From NCBI RefSeq assembly GCF_011516945.1, contig NZ_WOTH01000007.1:53595-117594 (forward strand): a stretch of 64,000 nt of DNA. Direction: 5' to 3'. This stretch comes from Acetobacter estunensis (GTDB taxonomy: Bacteria; Pseudomonadota; Alphaproteobacteria; Acetobacterales; Acetobacteraceae). Both the position numbers and the translations under genes were made by a program. This document shows, one piece after another, positions 19,131 through 27,714 of the stretch. The notes below the pieces were generated by a model. It ran no database searches. It had not been told where the DNA came from and worked only from the letters and a program-made list of their open reading frames with translations. How positions within the stretch are numbered: the stretch's first letter is position 1; the number at the start of each line of letters is the position of its first letter.

Positions 19131-21593
19131 ATGAAGTTCACGCTATCCTGGCTGCATGAGCATCTCGACACCGCCGCCACGGTGGAAGACATCTGCGCCA
19201 CGCTGAACCGCATCGGCCTTGAGGTTGAGGACGTGGAGCAGCGCGGCAAGGCGCTGGAGCCGTTCCTGACCGCCCGCATCGTGGAGGCCATGCAACATCC
19301 CAATGCGGATCGCCTGCGTGTGTGCAAGGTCGATGCCGGTCCGGGGTTTCAGGACGTGCAGGTCGTCTGCGGGGCGCCCAACGCCCGTACGGGGCTAGCT
19401 GTCATCTTCGCGCCGCCGGGGACATATGTTCCGGGGCTCGACATCACCATCAAGGCGGGCAAGATCCGTGGTGAAGCCAGTGGCGGAATGCTGTGCTCGC
19501 TGCGTGAACTGGGGCTTGGCGAGGAATCGAACGGCATTGCCGAACTGCCCGAGGACACCTTCCCCGGTCAGTCTTATGCCGATTTCGCCGGGCTGGACGA
19601 TACGGTCATCGATATCGCCATAACCCCCAACCGGGGCGATGCGCTGGCTGTGCGCGGCATTGCGCGCGATCTGGCGGCAGCCGGTCTGGGTAAGCTCAAG
19701 CCGTTTCTGGCCGAGACGGTGGAGGGCACGTTTCCGTCGCCTGTGTCATGGAAGCGGGAATGGCCGGAGGCCTGCCCGTGGGTGCTGGGACGCACCATTC
19801 GCGGTGTGAAGAACGGACCCAGCCCGCAATGGCTGCGCGACAGGCTCGAATCCGTGGGGCTGCGCTCCATTTCCACACTGGTGGACATCACCAACCTGTT
19901 CTGTCTCGATCTCGGGCGTCCGCTGCACGTCTTCGATGTGGCGCGGATCAAGGGCGATACGCTCACGGTCTGCCGTGGCGGGGGGGAGAGCGTCCGCACG
20001 CTTGATGGCAAGGACCATATCGTCACGGCCGAAGATTGCGTGATTGCGGATGGTGCCGGTGTGCAGTCCATTGCAGGCATCATGGGTGGGGCGGAGACCG
20101 AGGTTTCCGCCGGCACGACGGATGTGTTCGTGGAATGCGCGCTGTTCGATCCCATTCGTATCGCCCTGACCGGCCGTCGTCTGGGCATCAACTCCGATGC
20201 CCGTTATCGCTTCGAGCGTGGGGTGGATCAGGCGTTGCCGGTGGCAGCGCTGGAGGCCGCCACACGCATGATGATCGATCTGTGTGGGGGAGAGGCCAGC
20301 GACGTCGTGTCTGCAGGCGCGGAACCGCACTGGCAGCGTTCGGCGCGTCTGCGTTTTGCTCGTGTGGCGGGTCTTGGCGGGCTGGATGTGCCCCCCAAGG
20401 AGAGCATCGACATTCTGGGGCATCTCGGCTTCGAGGTGGGACAACAGGATGCGGAGTCTGTCACTGTCAGCGTGCCTTCATGGCGCAATGACATCGCCCA
20501 GCCGGTCGTCCTCGATCCGTCGCCCACCATTGCAGCGGATCGTTGCATGCTGCTGGAAGACTCGGTGCGTGAAATCGAACCCGAATGCGATCTGATCGAG
20601 GAAATCCTGCGGATCAAGGGGCTGGATCAGGTGCCGCCCGTCGCCTTGCCGTTGCGTTCCACAGTGCCGGGAGTCGCGCTGACACCGGGACGTACACGTC
20701 TGGCGAAGGCCCGCCGTGTGCTCGCGGCACGCGGTCTGATGGAAACCATCGGCTTCTCTTTCATCGCGCATGAGGACGCTGCCCGCTATGGGGAGGCGCC
20801 GGAATCGCTGCGGCTGCTCAATCCCATCGCCGCCGATCTGGACCAGATGCGTCCCACACCTCTGCCGAGTCTTGTGGCGGCAGCCCAGCGTAACGCGGCG
20901 CGGGGTTGGGCGGATGTCGCTCTCTTCGAGATCGGAGCGGCTTTCGGGGAGGAGAGCCAGACCACTCTTGCCGCAGGTGTGCGCAGTGGCCACACGCCAC
21001 GCCAGCCCGGTGGGGGTGGACTGCCCATGACCTTCATGGCCGCAAAGGCCGATGCGCTGGATGTGCTGCTTTCTCTGGGAGTGTCGCCGGAGGCTCTCAG
21101 TGTGACCACCGATGCGCCGGGCTATTATCATCCGGGCCGCTCGGGCGTTTTGCGTCAGGGGCCGAAGACGGTGCTGGCCAATTTCGGGGAACTGCATCCT
21201 TCCTTGCTGAAAGAGGCCGGATTTGATGCGCCCGTCGTGGCGTTCGAGGTGTTCCTCGATCGTATCCCCGAGCCGAAGCGCCGCAAGAAGACTGCCCCGG
21301 AACTTTCGCCTTTCCAGCCGGTGCGCCGCGATTTCGCTTTCGTTGTCGCAAAAGATACGCCTGTGGGCGATGTTCTCCGTGCGGCCCGGGGTGCGGAACG
21401 CAACCTGATCGCGAATGTGTCGTTGTTCGATGTTTATGAAGGCGACAAGCTGCCGGAAGGGCAGAAATCGGTCGCGGTCGAAGTCGTGCTTCAACCGAAA
21501 GGCGCCAGCCTGACGGATGGGGAGATCGAAGTCGCTTGCGACAAGGTCGTAGCCGCCGTTGCCAAGGCGACCGGCGCGACATTGCGGTCGTGA
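19131..21593 (+). CDS. pheT: Phenylalanyl-tRNA synthetase beta subunit
   Basis: 820 aa. Domain order is the N-terminal tRNA-binding (EMAP-like) domain to about residue 150, the B3/B4 editing domain at about 210-390, the B5 region, a catalytic-like core and a C-terminal FDX-ACB domain (about 725-820) ending in KATGATLRS. Around residues 450-485 there is an insertion of about 25 residues between WRNDI and ECDLIEEILR compared with the usual PheT sequence. I believe this is typical of acetic acid bacteria, but that is from memory. It is cotranscribed with pheS. Confidence 0.96.
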   Translation: MKFTLSWLHEHLDTAATVEDICATLNRIGLEVEDVEQRGKALEPFLTARIVEAMQHPNADRLRVCKVDAGPGFQDVQVVCGAPNARTGLAVIFAPPGTYVPGLDITIKAGKIRGEASGGMLCSLRELGLGEESNGIAELPEDTFPGQSYADFAGLDDTVIDIAITPNRGDALAVRGIARDLAAAGLGKLKPFLAETVEGTFPSPVSWKREWPEACPWVLGRTIRGVKNGPSPQWLRDRLESVGLRSISTLVDITNLFCLDLGRPLHVFDVARIKGDTLTVCRGGGESVRTLDGKDHIVTAEDCVIADGAGVQSIAGIMGGAETEVSAGTTDVFVECALFDPIRIALTGRRLGINSDARYRFERGVDQALPVAALEAATRMMIDLCGGEASDVVSAGAEPHWQRSARLRFARVAGLGGLDVPPKESIDILGHLGFEVGQQDAESVTVSVPSWRNDIAQPVVLDPSPTIAADRCMLLEDSVREIEPECDLIEEILRIKGLDQVPPVALPLRSTVPGVALTPGRTRLAKARRVLAARGLMETIGFSFIAHEDAARYGEAPESLRLLNPIAADLDQMRPTPLPSLVAAAQRNAARGWADVALFEIGAAFGEESQTTLAAGVRSGHTPRQPGGGGLPMTFMAAKADALDVLLSLGVSPEALSVTTDAPGYYHPGRSGVLRQGPKTVLANFGELHPSLLKEAGFDAPVVAFEVFLDRIPEPKRRKKTAPELSPFQPVRRDFAFVVAKDTPVGDVLRAARGAERNLIANVSLFDVYEGDKLPEGQKSVAVEVVLQPKGASLTDGEIEVACDKVVAAVAKATGATLRS

Positions 21594-21642
21594 GGACATC
21601 TCGGCACATGACCCGCACTCCAGCCAATGGTATGAGCGCAGC

Positions 21643-22797
21643 ATGACGTGCGATCAGCTTCCTTCTCCGGCGCTTCTGCCGCCCGGCTTTGCCGACCGTC
21701 TTCCGCTTGACGCCCAGACGGAGGCTAACGGCACACAGGCGCTCCTGTCCGTGTTCGCAAGCCACGGTTACGAGCGTGTGGAACCGCCGCTTCTGGAGTT
21801 TGAGGACACATTACTGGGCGGGGCGGGAGCCGCTCTGGCCGAGCAGGCATTTCGGATGATGGACCCGGACACGCGCCGTATGATGGCGTTGCGGCCCGAT
21901 ATCACGCCGCAGGTGGCTCGTATTGCCGCGACGCGCCTGCGCGATGCGCCTCGTCCGTTGCGCCTGTCCTACGCCGGGCAGGTCGTGCTGGTGAGTAACG
22001 ATATTGCGGGTGAGGACGCGCGCCAGATCGCACAGGCGGGTATCGAGTTGCTGGGGCCCGACAGCGCCGAGGCGGATGCTGAGGTCGTCAGCGTGGTGGC
22101 GGAAGCACTTGGGCGCGTGGGCGTTGCGGATCTGTCCTTCGATCTCACCATGCCGCCACTGGTGCCATGCCTGATCGAGCAGGCTGGTCTGACTCCGGCC
22201 GCCCGTACGGCGCTCATGCATGCGCTGGATCGCAAGGATGCGGCGGCTGTGGCCGAGCATGGTGGTGTGATTGCCCAGACGCTTATTGCATTGCTCAGCG
22301 CCGCAGGCGATGCCGAACAGGCGCTGGCAGCGCTCGGGAAAGTTCATCTGCCCGAACAGGCGCGGCAGTTCAGTGATCGGCTGACGGCAACGGTCGCGGC
22401 CATCCGTGCGCGTCTGCCAAGTATTCAGATTACCGTCGATCCAGTGGAGTTTCGTGGCTGGAAATACCACACGGGCGTCTGCCTGACGGTCTATTCCCTG
22501 ACCACACAGGAAGAACTCGGGCGCGGCGGTCGGTATCGCAGCAACGATAACGAACCGGCCTGCGGCCTTACATTGCGGCCGGGCGCCGTGTTTCGTGCGG
22601 CTCCACCCGTGCATGTCGCGCCACGTGTCTATCTGCCGTTCGGGACCGATGCGGCACAGGCGCGCAGGCTGCGCGAAGAAGGGCACATCACGGTTGCCGC
22701 GCTTGCTGCTGAGAGCGATGCTGAGCGGGAAGCGCGACGTCTTGGCTGCACTCACATCGCCCGACGCGATACGCTGGTGCCGCTCGTCTCCGCTTGA
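21643..22797 (+). CDS. hisZ: ATP phosphoribosyltransferase regulatory subunit
   Basis: 384 aa. It resembles the histidyl-tRNA synthetase core (LRPDITPQVARIAATRL near residue 84) but lacks a C-terminal anticodon-binding domain. HisZ partners with short HisG to control the first step of histidine synthesis. hisG is not in this window, so the pair is split. The ATG at 21643 follows pheT by 49 bases; the longer frame overlapping pheT is unlikely. It is probably cotranscribed with pheST and perhaps purA. Confidence 0.92.
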   Translation: MTCDQLPSPALLPPGFADRLPLDAQTEANGTQALLSVFASHGYERVEPPLLEFEDTLLGGAGAALAEQAFRMMDPDTRRMMALRPDITPQVARIAATRLRDAPRPLRLSYAGQVVLVSNDIAGEDARQIAQAGIELLGPDSAEADAEVVSVVAEALGRVGVADLSFDLTMPPLVPCLIEQAGLTPAARTALMHALDRKDAAAVAEHGGVIAQTLIALLSAAGDAEQALAALGKVHLPEQARQFSDRLTATVAAIRARLPSIQITVDPVEFRGWKYHTGVCLTVYSLTTQEELGRGGRYRSNDNEPACGLTLRPGAVFRAAPPVHVAPRVYLPFGTDAAQARRLREEGHITVAALAAESDAEREARRLGCTHIARRDTLVPLVSA

Positions 22798-22849
22798 TTC
22801 CAACTCCTCCGGCCTCCGGGCCTGAATTTCACCGCAGGGGAAACTGCGC

Positions 22850-24139
22850 ATGTCCAATGTCACCGTAATCGGAACCCAGTGGGGGGACGAGGGTAAAGGC
22901 AAGATCGTCGATTGGCTGGCGAGCCGCGCCGATGTCGTGGTCCGCTTTCAGGGCGGCCACAATGCCGGTCACACGCTTGTCGTGGGCGATCAGGTCTACA
23001 AACTCTCGCTGCTGCCTTCAGGGCTGGTGCGGGGCAAGCTGGGCATCATCGGTAATGGCGTGGTGGTGGACCCGCAGGCGCTTCTGGCCGAGATCGGACG
23101 TGTGCAGGCACAAGGTCTTCCGGTTTCTCCCGAAACCCTGAAAGTGGCTGAAAACGTGCCTCTGATCCTGCCGCTGCATGGCGCGTTGGACCGCGCGCGT
23201 GAAGCCGCGCGCGGTGACCGCAAGATCGGCACTACGGGACGGGGCATCGGTCCGGCCTATGAGGACAAGGTGGCGCGTCGCGCGATCCGTCTGTGCGATC
23301 TGGCCGAGCCGGAGACGCTGGACTGGAAGGTGGACGAACTGCTGCTGCACCATAACACCTTGCTGGCCGGGCTGGGCGCGGAGCAGTTCACAAAGGAGGA
23401 AGTTATCGCCTTCCTCATCGACATAGCACCGAAAGTGCTGCCCTATATGGCGCCTGTGGCCGATCTTCTGGAAGCGGAACGCAAGGGCGGCAAGCGCATC
23501 CTGTTCGAAGGTGCGCAGGCCGTCATGCTGGATGTCGATCACGGCACCTATCCCTTCGTGACGAGTTCCAACACCGTGGCGTCCAACGCCGGGACCGGTT
23601 CGGGCATGGGGCCGAACGCCGCGGGTTTCGTGCTGGGCATCGCCAAGGCCTACACCACCCGCGTGGGTGAGGGACCATTCCCTTCCGAACTGTTCGATGA
23701 AACGGGCCGGACGCTGGGTGAGCGCGGTCACGAGTTCGGCACGGTCACGGGGCGTCCGCGTCGTTGCGGCTGGTTCGATGCCGTGCTGGTCAAGCATGCG
23801 GCGCAGGTCGGTGGCGTCAACGGGCTGGCGCTGACCAAGCTGGATGTTCTTGACGGTCTGGCCGAGATCAAGGTGTGCGTGGGGTATGAACTGGATGGAG
23901 AGGTGATCCGTCGCTTCCCTGCAGGTTCGGCGGCGCAGGCACGTGTGAAGCCGGTTTATGAGACGCTGGAAGGCTGGGGCGAATCGACTCAGGGCGCCCG
24001 TAGCTGGGCCGATCTCCCGGCGCAGGCGGTGAAATATGTGCGCCGCATTGAGGAACTGGTGGGAGCACCGGTGACGCTGTTGTCCACAAGTCCTGAGCGT
24101 GACGACACGATTCTGGTGAAGGATCCTTTCGACGCCTGA
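22850..24139 (+). CDS. purA: Adenylosuccinate synthetase
   Basis: 429 aa, full length. It makes adenylosuccinate from IMP, Asp and GTP on the way to AMP. Diagnostic motifs are the N-terminal GTP loop [19 protein letters not shown] near residue 37, a [14 protein letters not shown] block near residue 127 and [12 protein letters not shown] near residue 300. An AGGGGAAAC ribosome site precedes the ATG. It follows hisZ after 52 bases. Confidence 0.98.
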   Translation: MSNVTVIGTQWGDEGKGKIVDWLASRADVVVRFQGGHNAGHTLVVGDQVYKLSLLPSGLVRGKLGIIGNGVVVDPQALLAEIGRVQAQGLPVSPETLKVAENVPLILPLHGALDRAREAARGDRKIGTTGRGIGPAYEDKVARRAIRLCDLAEPETLDWKVDELLLHHNTLLAGLGAEQFTKEEVIAFLIDIAPKVLPYMAPVADLLEAERKGGKRILFEGAQAVMLDVDHGTYPFVTSSNTVASNAGTGSGMGPNAAGFVLGIAKAYTTRVGEGPFPSELFDETGRTLGERGHEFGTVTGRPRRCGWFDAVLVKHAAQVGGVNGLALTKLDVLDGLAEIKVCVGYELDGEVIRRFPAGSAAQARVKPVYETLEGWGESTQGARSWADLPAQAVKYVRRIEELVGAPVTLLSTSPERDDTILVKDPFDA

Positions 24140-24187
24140 ACCGGCTTTGGGCTGCATGATGTAAGCGGTCCGTTAAGCACCGGCTGC

Positions 24188-24222
24188 TAACTCTTTCCCG
24201 TTCACAAACTGGGAAAGAGTTA
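24188..24222 (+). promoter_or_regulatory. Perfect 12-bp hairpin hiding the ribosome site of the pseudokinase gene
   Basis: TAACTCTTTCCC (24188-24199) and GGGAAAGAGTTA (24211-24222) pair perfectly around an 11-nt loop. The right arm contains the GGGAAAGAG Shine-Dalgarno region and ends 1 base before the ATG at 24224. The structure should block ribosome entry unless opened. It could also serve as the purA terminator, but no T-run follows. The inverted repeat is directly seen; the regulatory role is inferred. Confidence 0.6.
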
Positions 24223-24223
24223 C

Positions 24224-25987
24224 ATGGCCGACGACGAGGACATTGCAGAGGACGATCTGTCTGCAACCGGGACTTCCGGACGCCTTGTCATCGGTGGCCG
24301 TTATGTCGTGGAAACGGAGCACGCCGCTCCCGAACTTGCTCATTGCAAGACGTGCGTCGTCCGCGACCAGATATCTCATTCAGCAGAACTGGTGGCTCTG
24401 GCCCCGGATGCCTTTCATGCGGCTCGGGAAAACGCCGCAGCTTTCGCCCGCGTTCGGGCTCCCAATACCCTGACAATCCACGCGGTAGATGACAGTTCCG
24501 GTTCGGTCTGGATCGTCTGTGACGCGCCCCCCGGCCCTTCCCTGATGGAAACGGGCGGGTGGACGGAAAAATCCGTTCTTGAGCGCGTGATCGAGCCAGT
24601 CGCAGCCGCTTTGCATGCTTACAAGGAAGCTGGACTGACGCATCGCGCCATTCGGCCCGATAACATGTTCGATCCGGGGGGGCGGTTGCCTGTCCGACTT
24701 GGTCCGGCCGTAGCCGGACCGTCCGCCTTCTGGCAACCTGACCGTTTCGAACCGTTGTCATCCGTGCTGTGTTTTCCTGCAGGACGAGGGCGCGGCACGA
24801 TCGCGGATGATGTGTTCGCTCTGGGGGCCGTCGCCGCGTGGCTTCTGAGCGGATGTCCGTCCTACGCTGCCGATGTGGTAGGTGCCAATCTGGAAGAGCG
24901 CTTCGCAAAGGGAAGTTTTGCAGCGCTCGCGGGCCATCTTTCCCTTTCGGTCGAAGCGAAGGCGATGCTTGCGGCCATGTTGGCGGATGATCCGGCAGCC
25001 CGGCCAGCGCCGCGCGATCTGCTCAATGCCGCAGCACACAAGGGATATGTGGCACGTAAAACTCCTGTTGCGACCATCCCAATTCAGGTCGGCCCGATGA
25101 AGGTGAGGACGACGCGAGATCTGGCTTGGCGGGCGACCTTGCATCCCAAGGAGTTTACGGACCTTTTCATGCGCGGGACCGTCGAACGCTGGCTTCTGCA
25201 TGAAATGGGGATGACGCAGACGGCCGGACGTCTAGCATCGATTGCCAAGGATATTACTCTCGCTGAGGACGGAGTGCTGGGTAACTCCGTCCTCATGGAG
25301 ATTGTGGCGCTTCTTGAACCTTCATTGCCCATGTTCTGGGGAAAAATGTGGTTCTGGCCGGATGCTTTGGGGCAACTGGTGGTTAGCTCTATGGAAAGCG
25401 CCGGAGCGTTTCCCTTCGATGTGCCTACGACGATTGTCACCATTCTGCGCAGCGGAAAGCTGGCGCGGTTCGGCCAAATCTCTTCAGTGCCCATTCAGGA
25501 TACGGCCTGCCAGCAGATGCAGGCGGCGGCCCGAAAAGCGCAGGTGGACGATGCGACGTCCGTTGTGCGTCTGGCCTATGTCTTCAATCATTTCCAGTCC
25601 TGTTTGTCGTCACGATGCATCGAACAGCGTCTTTCCAGCGCTGGAGCCCTTCTTCATTGGCTCAACGCCACACGCTCGGCCATTCCCCAAGGCTCTAATG
25701 CTCTTCTGGACGCACATATGACGGCTTTTCTGGTGGCGTCCGTTCATCGCAGCGGTGTCATTGAATATTTTGACGATCTGATGCCCGATCGCTCGTCATG
25801 GACTTCAGACCTGCTTTTGCTTGCACGCCTTCAAAAGCAGTTGGCGACGGGACCGTTGCCGGGTGTCGGCCGCCAGCTTCTTCCTCATCTGACCGCAGCC
25901 CTGAAACGCTGGCGCAGTCGGAAAACCCGGACGGCCCGGGGGGAGCTCTCGCGACTGCTGCGGGTGAGGGAGACCTTCAGAAAATGA
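24224..25987 (+). CDS. Protein-kinase-like protein lacking catalytic residues (pseudokinase)
   Basis: 587 aa. Residues about 20-270 align by pattern with a bacterial Ser/Thr kinase. LTHRAIRPDNMF (138-149) occupies the catalytic loop and DDVFALGAVAAWLLSG (195-210) matches the usual SDVYSLG segment. The catalytic Asp of HRD is Ala142, no VAIK-type lysine is visible and DFG is replaced (about 158-166). Phosphotransfer is therefore unlikely. The C-terminal 300 residues are mostly helical and unrecognised. There is no signal peptide or membrane helix. The stop overlaps the next gene (ATGA). It is likely a cytosolic scaffold for the two membrane proteins encoded downstream; that role is inference. 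Confidence 0.85.
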   Translation: MADDEDIAEDDLSATGTSGRLVIGGRYVVETEHAAPELAHCKTCVVRDQISHSAELVALAPDAFHAARENAAAFARVRAPNTLTIHAVDDSSGSVWIVCDAPPGPSLMETGGWTEKSVLERVIEPVAAALHAYKEAGLTHRAIRPDNMFDPGGRLPVRLGPAVAGPSAFWQPDRFEPLSSVLCFPAGRGRGTIADDVFALGAVAAWLLSGCPSYAADVVGANLEERFAKGSFAALAGHLSLSVEAKAMLAAMLADDPAARPAPRDLLNAAAHKGYVARKTPVATIPIQVGPMKVRTTRDLAWRATLHPKEFTDLFMRGTVERWLLHEMGMTQTAGRLASIAKDITLAEDGVLGNSVLMEIVALLEPSLPMFWGKMWFWPDALGQLVVSSMESAGAFPFDVPTTIVTILRSGKLARFGQISSVPIQDTACQQMQAAARKAQVDDATSVVRLAYVFNHFQSCLSSRCIEQRLSSAGALLHWLNATRSAIPQGSNALLDAHMTAFLVASVHRSGVIEYFDDLMPDRSSWTSDLLLLARLQKQLATGPLPGVGRQLLPHLTAALKRWRSRKTRTARGELSRLLRVRETFRK

Positions 25988-26202
25988 ACGAACTGCTGTC
26001 CGATAAGGCGGCCTTTACCCGGGATCAGCAGGAATGGACGGCGGCGCAACGTGAAGCGGCGAGCATTGAAGCCTCACTTGCACAGGCGCGCACCTGGAAG
26101 CCTGAGATAACACCTCGTGCGCGTCTTGAGATTGTACGTATAGCTACATCGGTGGGCATGATGGCGATGGTGGGCGCATTGTGTGTGGAGCTGGTGCTGT
26201 GA
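25984..26202 (+). CDS. Small single-pass membrane protein in the pseudokinase operon
   Basis: 72 aa. The first 40 residues are charged and Ala/Glu/Gln-rich, suited to a short coiled coil. The last 25 residues, beginning LEIVRIATSVG, form one hydrophobic helix ending at the C-terminus, so it looks tail-anchored. The ATG overlaps the pseudokinase stop (ATGA), and its own stop overlaps the next start (GTGA), indicating coupled translation. A longer frame from 25798 overlaps the kinase and is rejected. No homologous family is recognised. Confidence 0.75.
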   Translation: MNELLSDKAAFTRDQQEWTAAQREAASIEASLAQARTWKPEITPRARLEIVRIATSVGMMAMVGALCVELVL

Positions 26203-26696
26203 GTGCGTCTTCAGCGGGAACACGCCGGATCGGGGGCATGAAGTGGTGGCATGGGCTGGTCTGTGGCGCGGCACTGGCATGGATGCCCGGCTATGCCTTG
26301 CTGATCGGAGTCCTGCTCGCGCCTGTGCTGATACTTCATATTCTTGATTTTCGTCGCAGTGAAGAAATGGCGCGGATTCTGGCGCCCTATGCCTTTGCCG
26401 CGTTGATCCATCCTTTTCATCAGTTGTGGTCGGCCGATGGAACGCTGGATGCGGCTTTCGGTATTCTTTCCGATCCCATGACGTCAATTTTGAGCTGGGG
26501 CGCGACCGCTTTGGCATGGCTCACTTTTGAAGGGGGAGTGCTCGGCATTCGCCTGTGGCGTCAATATCAGATGACACGGCAGAAAGCGGAGTGGACGGCC
26601 CGGCTCAAGGCTTTGCAGGAAGAGTGGGGCGATGAGGAGCCATCGTCACCGTCGCCTCCCGTCGGAGCGGGAGCGACAGCGACGACAACGCCGTGA
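26199..26696 (+). CDS. Membrane protein, third gene of the pseudokinase operon
   Basis: 165 aa from a GTG that overlaps the preceding stop. Hydrophobic segments lie at about 18-48 (with a central PGYALLIG) and about 93-115, giving two or three helices. A charged coiled-coil-like stretch (MTRQKAEWTARLKALQEEW) and a Pro/Ala/Thr tail follow. The family is not recognised. With the 72-aa protein and the pseudokinase it forms a three-gene unit joined by two 4-base overlaps, which suggests a complex. An alternative start is GTG at 26181. Confidence 0.75.
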   Translation: MSASSAGTRRIGGMKWWHGLVCGAALAWMPGYALLIGVLLAPVLILHILDFRRSEEMARILAPYAFAALIHPFHQLWSADGTLDAAFGILSDPMTSILSWGATALAWLTFEGGVLGIRLWRQYQMTRQKAEWTARLKALQEEWGDEEPSSPSPPVGAGATATTTP

Positions 26697-26700
26697 AAGA

Positions 26701-27630
26701 TTAGCGGGCCTGCTGGATGGCTGAGAGAAGCCATGCGCCGCCCGACGACGGCCGCACGAAGGTCCACAGTTCCGTCACTACAACCGGTTCGGTGGAGCTT
26801 CCCGCCACGACACGACCGGTCATGTCCGTGGTCAGGTCGATCAGGCTGTAACGAATGGCGACCGTGGCGTAATCGTAGCCGTTTTCAGTCCATGCTTCGG
26901 CCAAATCGCCTTGCAGGAAACGTACGTCCGAGACGACATTGCGTTCGCCCCGACTGGCAAGAGCGCCAAGCTGCTGGTTGAAATAGCTCACCATTTCCGG
27001 TGTCGCCATGCCCTGCAATGCGGGGATGTTCTGCTGGCTCCATGCGGTCTGAATGTTCAGCAGCAGTGTCTGAAAAGCCTGATAATCCTGCGCCCCGATC
27101 TGAAGCGTGGATGGCGCTGTGCGACCGTTTGAACTCCCGGCGGCTCCCACAGGAAACGCTCCGGCAGAGCCGGCGCCGCCATTACGGTTGCGCGTGAAGA
27201 GGGCGAACAGCCAGCGGATCACGATCACGGCCAGAAAAATCTGGAGCAGCAGTCCGACAAACCCGAACAGACCATGCACGCCACCGAGGAAACCATGCCC
27301 GGACAGAAGACCGAACACGCCCGCTCCCAGCATGCCGCCCATAAAGCCGGTCAGGAAAGGATGACGCGACTGGCCCATCATCGGCGCGTTGCCATAACGC
27401 GGCGCGGATTGACCCGGCATCCCGTAACCCGGTGTCTGACGCGGAGCGATGGAGCGTTCCATCGGGGCTGCGCCATAGGGGGATGTGCGCGTGGGAGCAG
27501 GGGCCGACCATGTGCGGCTTCCCCGACTGCCCATCGATCCTCCTTCGCCGGGGCGCGCCTGCGCGATACCGGAGAAGAGAGACAGGGCAATGGCCACGGC
27601 GGCAAAAGCCGTGGTGGAACGAGACTTCAT
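26701..27630 (-). CDS. Tim44-like domain membrane protein
   Basis: 309 aa. It begins with a cleavable or anchoring hydrophobic segment (FAAVAIALSLFSGIAQA), followed by a Gly/Pro/Met/Arg-rich stretch. A second hydrophobic region runs at about 85-145 with the run GGMLGAGVFGLLSGHGF. The C-terminal 140 residues form a Tim44-like domain: FQTLLLNIQTAWSQQN, MVSYFNQQL, then a beta-sheet end with VTELWTFVR and WLLSAIQQA. Bacterial Tim44-domain proteins are membrane associated, with unsettled function. It converges with the pseudokinase operon, 4 bases apart. Confidence 0.87.
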   Translation of the reverse strand: MKSRSTTAFAAVAIALSLFSGIAQARPGEGGSMGSRGSRTWSAPAPTRTSPYGAAPMERSIAPRQTPGYGMPGQSAPRYGNAPMMGQSRHPFLTGFMGGMLGAGVFGLLSGHGFLGGVHGLFGFVGLLLQIFLAVIVIRWLFALFTRNRNGGAGSAGAFPVGAAGSSNGRTAPSTLQIGAQDYQAFQTLLLNIQTAWSQQNIPALQGMATPEMVSYFNQQLGALASRGERNVVSDVRFLQGDLAEAWTENGYDYATVAIRYSLIDLTTDMTGRVVAGSSTEPVVVTELWTFVRPSSGGAWLLSAIQQAR

Positions 27631-27714
27631 GGTGGACAGAACGCACCTCCGATTACACAGAAACGGATGATCGAAGATCACCCGGCAACCCGTTGCTTAC
27701 GGTTGAGGAAAGAT

